64,000 nucleotides of DNA from Gordonia iterans (GTDB lineage Bacteria > Actinomycetota > Actinomycetes > Mycobacteriales > Mycobacteriaceae), in assembly GCF_002993285.1 (NCBI RefSeq), contig NZ_CP027433.1, positions 2,108,001 through 2,172,000 on the forward strand. The letters are read 5' to 3'. The notes beneath the pieces were generated by a model. The model was not told where the DNA came from. It saw only the letters and a list, made by a program, of their open reading frames with translations, and made no database searches. This document shows, in pieces, positions 58,242 to 64,000 of the stretch (within the stretch, counting starts at the first letter, position 1; every line of letters starts with the position of its first letter). A program made the translations under genes and the position numbers.

Positions 58242-59471
58242 TCAGCCGATCCAGGCGACGAGTCGATCGGCGACTCGGGCGTCGTTGAGCAGGTTGAAGT
58301 GGTGGGTCCGGCCCAGGTGGAGGCCGTTCTCCGGGTCGAGTCCGATCCGGCGCGTCGCGTTGTGCCCGCCCGCACTGTGGTGCAGAACCAGGCCGTCGCC
58401 GAGGATCCGGCTCAGCGGATGTCTCGGGTCGCGGGCGACAGTGGCGGACACCCAGTAATGGTCAGCGCCGGGGAGGAGCGGGACCTCGGAGGCCATGGCG
58501 GCGGCGAGATCGTCGGGATCGCGGCCCTGCCAGTCGGCGTCGACCAGCGACCCGGCGCGCAGATCGCGGATTCCGGCGGACCGGCGTCGCAGGAGTCTCC
58601 CGAAGGCATCGGTCTCCGGCCGCGCCACCAGCACGGCCCCGGCATGGTGCGCCAGATTCTCCAGGGGAGCGCCGAGGTGCGGTGTGCCGAGGCTGATGCT
58701 GGTGCGCACCCGCCGGGTCCAGTCCTGGGCGGACTCGTGCCCGTGGTGGGCTGCGCTGCGTAGTACAAGGCCGCCCATCGAGTGACCGATGAGGTTGATG
58801 TCGGCGACGTCCTCCGGCCAGAAGCGAACCAGGTCGTCGAGCAGCTCGGCGAGGTCCTGCCCGTTGGTGGAGATGTGCCGGCCGGTGTTGTAGCGAACGA
58901 AGATGCAGGTGACGCCCTGGGCCCACAGCCGGTGCTCGTAAGGCGCCGATCGGCGTTGGCCGATCCGCCAGTGATGCTCGGTCTCGACCAGGCCGTGCAC
59001 GAACACGGCGATCCGCCGTCCGGCCCGCGGAAAGGCGGCACGGAGGCCGGTCGACGTCGGCTCGACGCGCCGTCCCGCGACCCGAACCGAGACGTTGTCG
59101 TCGGTCAGTGCCGACTGAATCCCGTCGAGCTCGTCGCCGATGAGCCCGTTGACGATGCCGATCAGAGTCGCGCCCGCCGTGGTCGATGAGGGCGCCGACC
59201 GCAGCGGGAGATCGGCGAACTCCCCGGAGGTCGCGCCGGCCCGGGCGGTGGCCTCACCGATCACCCGGTACACGCCGTCGGCGACCCCGTCGTGCAGCGC
59301 TTTGGCCGGCGAGAGCGATGTCCCGAGACCCCGCCGCAGTATCGCGAAAGCCCGGTCCGAGATCGCCCGGTGGGTCTGATGGATCCCGGCGGATGCTTTG
59401 GACAGCTCGGTCAGGCCCAGTTCGGAGAGGGCCCGAACCTCTCGGCGGCGCTGGTCCACGTCGGTCGTCAT
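58242..59471 (-). CDS. PGAP1-like alpha/beta-hydrolase (lipase family)
   Basis: The 409-residue protein has an N-terminal helical region of about 140 residues and then a lipase fold. It shows the oxyanion start AVFVHGLVETEHHWR, the nucleophile in INLIGHSMGGLVLRSA, and GTPHLGAPLENL. A C-terminal His is in LGRTHHFNLLND. It resembles PGAP1-type and triacylglycerol-lipase-like proteins; the substrate is unknown and no signal peptide is seen. The ATG at 59471 abuts a GTGCA-rich imperfect palindrome (59471-59488). Confidence 0.75.
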   Translation of the reverse strand: MTTDVDQRRREVRALSELGLTELSKASAGIHQTHRAISDRAFAILRRGLGTSLSPAKALHDGVADGVYRVIGEATARAGATSGEFADLPLRSAPSSTTAGATLIGIVNGLIGDELDGIQSALTDDNVSVRVAGRRVEPTSTGLRAAFPRAGRRIAVFVHGLVETEHHWRIGQRRSAPYEHRLWAQGVTCIFVRYNTGRHISTNGQDLAELLDDLVRFWPEDVADINLIGHSMGGLVLRSAAHHGHESAQDWTRRVRTSISLGTPHLGAPLENLAHHAGAVLVARPETDAFGRLLRRRSAGIRDLRAGSLVDADWQGRDPDDLAAAMASEVPLLPGADHYWVSATVARDPRHPLSRILGDGLVLHHSAGGHNATRRIGLDPENGLHLGRTHHFNLLNDARVADRLVAWIG

Positions 59472-59584
59472 TGCACTATGGTGCACAGTCGTGCACTGAA
59501 ATTCAAGACGCCGACGTCCGAATCGTGTGCCCGCGAGCTGGAGGGGGTGCGCGTCCGCGTAGCGATGGAGATACGCGAACGACA

Positions 59585-59615
59585 CAGGCCCCCTCCGTCG
59601 AACGAAGGGGGCCTG
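59585..59615 (-). terminator. Hairpin terminator after tRNA-Val(CAC)
   Basis: Arms 59585-59598 and 59602-59615 (CAGGCCCCCT / AGGGGGCCTG core) pair with one mismatch around a CGA loop, 11 bases past the 3' end of the tRNA. Confidence 0.75.
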
Positions 59616-59626
59616 CGTGTTTCCGG

Positions 59627-59698
59627 TGGTCCCGGCTGGGATCGAACCAGCGACCTTCCCGGTGTGAACGGGACGCTCTTCCACTGAGCCACGGGACC
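59627..59698 (-). tRNA. tRNA-Val (anticodon CAC)
   Basis: On the minus strand the cloverleaf begins GGTCCCG and ends CGGGACC plus A. The anticodon stem is TCCCG/CGGGA around loop TTCACAC, so the anticodon is CAC. The T arm is GCTGGTTCGATCCCAGC. CCA is not encoded. It stands alone and reads GTG codons. Confidence 0.93.
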
Positions 59699-59951
59699 GT
59701 GTTCCGTGTGGGCGCGGTTGCGCTTCACACGAGGAACGAGATTACACACCGATCCCGGCGGGGACCAAATCGGCTCCCCGGACGCACGTCGGGCGTGCTG
59801 CGCGGCCGCGGCACGGCCGGTCTGGCCCATGCGCAGCGGAAACACAGCAGTGTGATTCGCTGACCAGTCGATTTGTGTCGGGCGCGGTCGGGTGGCTAAT
59901 GTTCTGTTCCGTTGGTGAGCGGTAGTCCACAAGACGGAAGTTCACCGACAT

Positions 59952-60024
59952 GCGGATGTGGCGCAGCTGGTAGCGCATCACCTTGCCAAGGTGAGGGTCG
60001 CGGGTTCGAATCCCGTCATCCGCT
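59952..60024 (+). tRNA. tRNA-Gly (anticodon GCC), copy 1
   Basis: Acceptor arms GCGGATG and CATCCGC, anticodon stem TCACC/GGTGA with loop TTGCCAA, anticodon GCC. CCA is not encoded. It is first in a Gly-Cys-Val array. Confidence 0.95.
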
Positions 60025-60072
60025 CTGAGCGGACCCGAGCGGTTCGCGATCTGCACGCGTTCACTCGCCTGC

Positions 60073-60143
60073 GGTGACGTGGCCGAGTGGTGAGGCAACG
60101 GCCTGCAAAGCCGTGTACACGGGTTCGATTCCCGTCGTCACCT
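60073..60143 (+). tRNA. tRNA-Cys (anticodon GCA), copy 1
   Basis: Acceptor arms GGTGACG and CGTCACC, anticodon stem ACGGC/GCCGT with loop CTGCAAA, anticodon GCA. It is the second tRNA of the first array. Confidence 0.95.
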
Positions 60144-60183
60144 CCACGATTCGTCGGCTCGCCGGCGGAAAATTTCATTTCCC

Positions 60184-60258
60184 GCGCGATTAGCTCAGTG
60201 GGAGAGCGCTTCCCTGACACGGAAGAGGTCACAAGTTCAATCCTTGTATCGCGCACCA
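60184..60258 (+). tRNA. tRNA-Val (anticodon GAC), copy 1
   Basis: Acceptor arms GCGCGAT and ATCGCGC, anticodon stem CTTCC/GGAAG with loop CTGACAC, anticodon GAC. The 3' CCA is encoded (60256-60258), unlike in its Gly and Cys neighbours. Confidence 0.95.
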
Positions 60259-60263
60259 GAAGA

Positions 60264-60295
60264 GTTCGGGACCCGGCGCCGCAAGGGTCCCGAAC
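60264..60295 (+). terminator. Hairpin terminator after the first tRNA array
   Basis: GTTCGGGACCC (60264-60274) pairs perfectly with GGGTCCCGAAC (60285-60295) across a 10-base loop. Confidence 0.8.
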
Positions 60296-60449
60296 TGCAT
60301 CGGGCGGACCCTCCCGGAAGTGGGCCTGCCGGCGCCCTTGCTAGCGAGTGTTCAGTGCCCGTTCCAGCCGGTTTGCAATCGGCGACGCGCTACGGCTAGT
60401 GTTTGTTCTCGCCGGTGAGGACAGTGTCCACAAGACGCTTCACCGACAT

Positions 60450-60522
60450 GCGGATGTGGCGCAGCTGGTAGCGCATCACCTTGCCAAGGTGAGGGTCGCG
60501 GGTTCGAATCCCGTCATCCGCT
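60450..60522 (+). tRNA. tRNA-Gly (anticodon GCC), copy 2
   Basis: Identical to the copy at 59952 over the whole cloverleaf. The preceding sequence (TCCACAAGACG...TTCACCGACAT) is also shared, so the upstream region was duplicated too. Confidence 0.95.
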
Positions 60523-60569
60523 CGGAGAGAGCCGGACTCGCACAAGCTTTCGCGTGTCCCTCCGCACCG

Positions 60570-60640
60570 GGTGGCGTGGCCGAGTGGTGAGGCAACGGCC
60601 TGCAAAGCCGTGCACACGGGTTCGATTCCCGTCGCCACCT
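60570..60640 (+). tRNA. tRNA-Cys (anticodon GCA), copy 2
   Basis: Anticodon loop CTGCAAA as in copy 1. The acceptor stem reads GGTGGCG/CGCCACC, so the fifth pair is G-C instead of A-T on both sides, and the variable-loop region has GCACAC for GTACAC. Confidence 0.95.
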
Positions 60641-60669
60641 CCACCGAGTTCGAAAATCTTCATAGTCTC

Positions 60670-60744
60670 GCGCGATTAGCTCAGTGGGAGAGCGCTTCCC
60701 TGACACGGAAGAGGTCACAAGTTCAATCCTTGTATCGCGCACCA
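60670..60744 (+). tRNA. tRNA-Val (anticodon GAC), copy 2
   Basis: Identical to the copy at 60184, including the encoded CCA (60742-60744). Confidence 0.95.
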
Positions 60745-60747
60745 GCA

Positions 60748-60778
60748 CGAAAGCCCGGATCTCTACTCCGGGCTTTCG
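60748..60778 (+). terminator. Hairpin terminator after the second tRNA array
   Basis: CGAAAGCCCGGA (60748-60759) pairs perfectly with TCCGGGCTTTCG (60767-60778) across a 7-base loop, 3 bases after the tRNA. Confidence 0.88.
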
Positions 60779-60834
60779 TCGTCCGGGGGAGAAGTCCCGC
60801 ACCAGGCGCCGAAGTCCACGACCGAGGAACGACG

Positions 60835-61461
60835 ATGCTCTATCAGGACCTGTCCTACCCGACCGCTCTTCACGGAGCGAGTGTCCACCTGTGCAGCGCC
60901 GAAGACCCGGTCGAGTGCCCGGACGTGCACTCCGGCGACGCCGAACTACGAAAGCTCTTGGCGTACAACCGGTTCCACGTGGTCACGCACTGTGAGCTGA
61001 TCGGCGGCGGTCGGCACGTCTTCGAGCATGCCGCGGCCCGGCTGCTCAGCGGTGCCGCGCATCGAGCGGCCCGCGCGCCGCTCCGCCGATCGGACCGCCC
61101 GGCGGCCCGCGAGCTAGAGCCGGGCGAGCGCGTCGAGGTGCGACCGTTCGGACTCGGCGCAGCCGCCTCCCCGTGTCGGGTGCTCGTGGCCGAATACACG
61201 CCGCGGCGCGCCGACCTCGTCTACGGCACCCTTCCGGGTCATCTCGAATGCGGCGAGGAACGGTTCTCCGTTGTGCTCGGCGACGACGACGCGGTCATCG
61301 TGGAGGTGGTGGCGTTCTCCCGTCCCGGCCGGCCGATCACCCGGATCGCCGGACCGCTGGGTCGCCGCCTCCAACAGGCGATGGCGCGACGTTACGTGCG
61401 CGCGATCGGCGATCTGACGGGCTCGCCGGCATTCTCCCGCTCCAGGAACCGTAATCGGTAG
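60835..61461 (+). CDS. DUF1990 family protein
   Basis: This 208-residue protein has the family end YGTLPGHLECGEERFSVVLGDDDAVIVEVVAFSRPGRPITRIAGPLGRRLQQAMARRYV spread over residues 125-190. DUF1990 proteins are widespread in actinobacteria and plants and have no known activity. The ATG at 60835 follows GAGGA by 6 bases. The 3' end overlaps the convergent membrane-protein gene by 70 bases. Confidence 0.85.
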   Translation: MLYQDLSYPTALHGASVHLCSAEDPVECPDVHSGDAELRKLLAYNRFHVVTHCELIGGGRHVFEHAAARLLSGAAHRAARAPLRRSDRPAARELEPGERVEVRPFGLGAAASPCRVLVAEYTPRRADLVYGTLPGHLECGEERFSVVLGDDDAVIVEVVAFSRPGRPITRIAGPLGRRLQQAMARRYVRAIGDLTGSPAFSRSRNRNR

Positions 61462-62417
61462 GAGAAGACGGCCAACGCGACCGCTCCGACGGCGGCGTTG
61501 ATCAGCGCGCCGAACTGGACAGCCACGAAATCGAACACCTCGGTCAGCAGGATGGTCACCAGCGCCGCGGTCCGCAGCAGACGCAGCGGCCACAGGCGAC
61601 CCCGCCGGAGGATCGCCATGGCCACCGCGACGACGCACAGCACCGACGCGACGAGCGATCCGCAGAACTGCCCGACCGCAGCGACCGTCGCGCCGCCCCC
61701 GGCGTCGATGTCGCGCGCGATCGTCGCCACGGCGGAGACCAGGCCGCTCACAGTGAACGCAGTCAGCAGCGCCGCGCACAGGGCCGTCGTCCACCAACCG
61801 GTCTGGATGCCGGCCTGCGTGTGCGCCAGACCCGCCCGGAGACGCTCCGCCGGTGTGGGCGGTGCGGCCGGGCAACAGTCGAGCAGCGCCGCTACCCGGG
61901 TCGCCGCCACCGCGTCGCCGTTCTGCGCGGCGGTGTCGAGCAGGTCCCGGATATGCCTGCGGTGCGCGGCGGTGATTCCCGAGACCAATGCGTCCCCCGT
62001 GGTCTCGACGGCCTCGACCAGACACTCGGCCGGGCTCCGCCGGTGCGAGTCCTGGATCACGCGGTTGATCAGCAGCAGCACGACGATCACCACGTACATG
62101 ATTGCTACCGACGGAGCGTAGAAGTAGTCGTTGGTCTTGGTGACGAACTTGCCCACCTCGTCGAGGAAGAGGCCGAATCCGATGCCGCCGACGAGTACCG
62201 CGGCCCAGCGCGCCCGCCGACCGGTGAACGTGAACCCGATCGCCAAGGCGGCCGTCATCCCGGCGCCGCCCCACAGTGCGTGCGCGATGTGCAGCGTGGC
62301 CCCGCCGACCTGCGGATAGCCGGTGGCGGCCAGATAAGCCCGGGTCACCAGGATCGTCAGGATCCCGAGCACCACGAACGTCTCGACCAGGACGCCGCCG
62401 TCGGACCGCCGTATCAT
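61392..62417 (-). CDS. Polytopic membrane protein of unknown function
   Basis: The 341-residue protein has about eight membrane helices in two groups of four. A cytosolic helical segment of roughly 80 residues (about 125-205, HRRSPAECLVEAVETTGDALVSG) separates them. Conserved-looking charged or polar residues sit in or near membranes: LHIAHALWGGAGM, LFLDEVGKFVTKTNDYFYAPS. I do not recognise the family. It has no operon partner and overlaps DUF1990 tail to tail. Confidence 0.75.
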   Translation of the reverse strand: MIRRSDGGVLVETFVVLGILTILVTRAYLAATGYPQVGGATLHIAHALWGGAGMTAALAIGFTFTGRRARWAAVLVGGIGFGLFLDEVGKFVTKTNDYFYAPSVAIMYVVIVVLLLINRVIQDSHRRSPAECLVEAVETTGDALVSGITAAHRRHIRDLLDTAAQNGDAVAATRVAALLDCCPAAPPTPAERLRAGLAHTQAGIQTGWWTTALCAALLTAFTVSGLVSAVATIARDIDAGGGATVAAVGQFCGSLVASVLCVVAVAMAILRRGRLWPLRLLRTAALVTILLTEVFDFVAVQFGALINAAVGAVALAVFSYRLRFLERENAGEPVRSPIART

Positions 62418-62507
62418 GCCTGTCAGTGTGCGCGACCGCGGCTTCGGTCGGGTGCTGAACGGGACGACGGCACGTCGTCCCGTGCGGCGCGTCAGCCGTC
62501 TGGCAGG

Positions 62508-63593
62508 TCAGTCGGCCGGGGTCACGTACTTCGCGGCGAGTCCGCCCAGCGCCTCGAACACGCGCTTGGAAGCCTCCGATGCGGGCAGCAGCAGCGGGAA
62601 GACGTGGAACATGCCCTCTTCCTCCATCGCCTTGACCGGCACCCCGGCCTCCCGGATCCGCTCGGCGAGCTCGCGGCAGCTGTCCCGGAACATCTCGTCC
62701 GAACCCCAGCAGATGAACGTCGGCGGGAACCAGGCGGGATCCGGATGCGTGTACACCGCCGACACGCGGTCGTCCCCGGGTTGCACGCCCTGCAGGTAGG
62801 GCGCGACCGGAATGCTCCACGGCAGCACGTCCTTCGGCGCGTTCTCGGTGACCGAGTCCTGGCTCAAGTCCAGATCGACCTCGGGCGAGAAGAGCGCCAT
62901 CGCCGCCGGGCGGGGAAGGTGCTCCTCCCGCAGGTAGGTGATGAGCGACGTCGCCAGCCCCCCGCCGCCGGAGTCGCCCGCGACGATGAGGTGATCGGCG
63001 GGCACCCCGTCGACCAGGAGCGCACGGTAGACGGCGGCGGCGTCGTGCATGCCCGCCGGGTACGGGAACTCCGGCGCCATCCGGTAGTCGGGGATGAAGA
63101 TCTGGCAGCCGCTGATACGGACCAGCGCGGCGGCGAACATGGTGTACATCATCGGGGTGGTCGCGACGTATCCGCCGCCGTGCAGGTACAGGATCGTGCC
63201 GCGCACCGGGAGGCGCTCACCGTCCTCGCCGACCTGGGCCTCCGCCTTGGCCCGGCACCAGATGCCCTCGACGCCGCCGATCATGTCTCGCTCGATCTCC
63301 ACCTGGCCGATGCCGCCGACCACCGGGGGCAGGACGGCCGAGCAGATCCGGTCCAGGACCTTCTCCATGGCGCGGTACTCCTCGATCGGCAGGCTCAGCG
63401 TGTAGCCGAGGAAGGAGCGGACCGCCTGCCGGGTGATCGACTGACCCACGTTGTCGAGCAGACCCGCCGGGCCTTCCCAGGGGCGGGCGAACGGCACGCG
63501 GGCCAGCCCGTTCGCCATGGTGCCCACGAAACCCGCCACGGTGAGGGCGGCGATGGGGCCGGTTGCGCTGCGGACGCCTTCTCTGTCAGCCAT
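62508..63593 (-). CDS. HSL-family (family IV) carboxylesterase
   Basis: The 361-residue alpha/beta hydrolase shows the hormone-sensitive-lipase oxyanion motif ILYLHGGGYVATTP, the nucleophile elbow VAGDSGGGGLATSL, and ICWGSDEMFRDS with the acid residue. The His is in EGMFHVFPLL. Relatives in mycolate bacteria are the LipH/LipN-type esterases. An N-terminal stretch of about 90 residues with a hydrophobic part (AALTVAGFVGTMANGLA) could touch the membrane. The ATG at 63593 is preferred because GAGGG lies 9 bases before it; in-frame ATGs exist upstream. Confidence 0.82.
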   Translation of the reverse strand: MADREGVRSATGPIAALTVAGFVGTMANGLARVPFARPWEGPAGLLDNVGQSITRQAVRSFLGYTLSLPIEEYRAMEKVLDRICSAVLPPVVGGIGQVEIERDMIGGVEGIWCRAKAEAQVGEDGERLPVRGTILYLHGGGYVATTPMMYTMFAAALVRISGCQIFIPDYRMAPEFPYPAGMHDAAAVYRALLVDGVPADHLIVAGDSGGGGLATSLITYLREEHLPRPAAMALFSPEVDLDLSQDSVTENAPKDVLPWSIPVAPYLQGVQPGDDRVSAVYTHPDPAWFPPTFICWGSDEMFRDSCRELAERIREAGVPVKAMEEEGMFHVFPLLLPASEASKRVFEALGGLAAKYVTPAD

Positions 63594-63720
63594 GACCATG
63601 CCCTCAGGGTAGGTCATCCCGGGCGTCCGGCCGGCCGCCTGCCGCGTCGCCGTCCCAGGACGGACCCGGCCGGGCATGATGTGAGGCGGGGCCGGAGCAT
63701 TCCGGAGGCAGGGGAGGACC

Positions 63721-64000
63721 ATGGTCGTGCACGAACGCAGCCGTCGGCTGCGATGGAAGATCTGGGCGCGCAGGAAGCGCTACGCGATCCGCCGGAATCC
63801 GCGGCTCGATCGCCTGTATCGCGCCGCCGTGGCCGTCGTCGGAACCGTGATGATTCTCGCCGGAATGGTGATGGTCCCGCTGCCGACTCCGGGATTCGGA
63901 TGGATCCTGATCTTCCTCGGGCTCGGCGTGCTCTCGACCGAGTTCACCTGGGCGAAGTGGCTCACCGGGCACGTACGTCGCGGGTACGACGCGGTGCGCC
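63721..64000 (+). CDS. TIGR02611/PGPGW-family membrane protein, N-terminal part
   Basis: About 93 codons are present before the window edge. The start ATG follows GGGGAGGA. A basic N-terminus (RRLRWKIWARRKRYAIRRNPRLDRLYR) leads into two helices around VPLPTPGFGWILIFLGLGVLSTEF, the PGPGW signature in the variant PTPGFGW. This family is of unknown function, widespread in actinobacteria. It is truncated by the window, not by mutation as far as seen. Confidence 0.85.
   Translation, partial: MVVHERSRRLRWKIWARRKRYAIRRNPRLDRLYRAAVAVVGTVMILAGMVMVPLPTPGFGWILIFLGLGVLSTEFTWAKWLTGHVRRGYDAVR

Noticed and set aside
59471-59488. GTGCA-rich imperfect palindrome (TTGCACTATGGTGCACAG) before the PGAP1-like gene as a fourth defence operator
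   Set aside because: The half-site order and spacing differ (TGCAC-N4-GTGCA versus TGCAC-N8-GTGCA), so it does not match operators A-C well enough to call the same site.
59627-60744. tRNA cluster as the attachment site of an integrated element
   Set aside because: No integrase, excisionase or repeated tRNA 3' fragment is seen near the accessory genes. The second array is a full duplication with its own promoter region.

Overview
The window is about 68% GC and comes from a mycolic-acid actinomycete (order Mycobacteriales). A Gordonia-like genus is my best guess; the genus is inference. The evidence is near-continuous conserved synteny with the sigB to ribD region of Mycobacterium tuberculosis. 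Recognisable genes include ideR, sigB, sigA, ppgK, suhB, cei, dut, the ceoB/ceoC pair, dxs, hemE, hemY, hemQ, msrB, aftC and zapE. The arabinan transferase AftC and the envelope protein Cei point to an arabinogalactan/mycolate cell wall.

Layout. 1-9.3 kb: a helicase start, PAC2 protein, lipoprotein, DUF4192, the iron regulator IdeR, an AcuC deacetylase overlapping a PatA-like acetyltransferase, then SigB. 9.3-16.7 kb: small conserved actinobacterial genes, a helicase, a TetR regulator, SigA and polyphosphate glucokinase. 16.9-22.3 kb: SuhB, Cei, DUF4193, DUF3093, dUTPase, DUF3710, a hydrolase and an OB-fold protein. 22.3-24.5 kb: a nitric-oxide module (NsrR-like regulator, flavohaemoprotein, small membrane protein) with overlapping genes. 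24.6-28 kb: two RCK potassium regulators divergent from a KimA-type potassium importer. 28-36.7 kb: an RNA methyltransferase, dxs, an RNase D-like/DUF3000 pair, and the coproporphyrin-dependent haem genes hemE, hemY and hemQ. 36.9-45.8 kb: MsrB, a thioesterase, AftC, a degenerate secreted hydrolase, RibD-like reductase, ZapE, a GNAT, and a GlxA-type regulator divergent from an oxidoreductase.

46.0-58 kb is the accessory region. Three large genes on the minus strand (SNF2 helicase with a C-terminal DUF3883 domain; DUF1156 adenine methylase; HEPN-like plus DUF499 AAA ATPase) look like a phage-defence or restriction module of DISARM-related flavour. Each has its own promoter-proximal copy of one palindromic operator, TGCACACCATGGTGTGCA. 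No regulator or PLD nuclease lies in the window. A DUF222/HNH (13E12-type) gene sits beside the module.

59.6-60.8 kb holds seven tRNA genes: one Val(CAC) and a duplicated Gly(GCC)-Cys(GCA)-Val(GAC) block. The window ends with DUF1990, a membrane protein, an HSL-type esterase and a truncated TIGR02611-family gene.

Two genome-wide habits stand out. Many genes start exactly 6 nt downstream of a TAnnnT-like -10 box, the architecture of leaderless mRNAs. A GGTTGAGCC...GTGTCGAAGCC dispersed repeat occurs both between genes and, in frame, inside the defence helicase.
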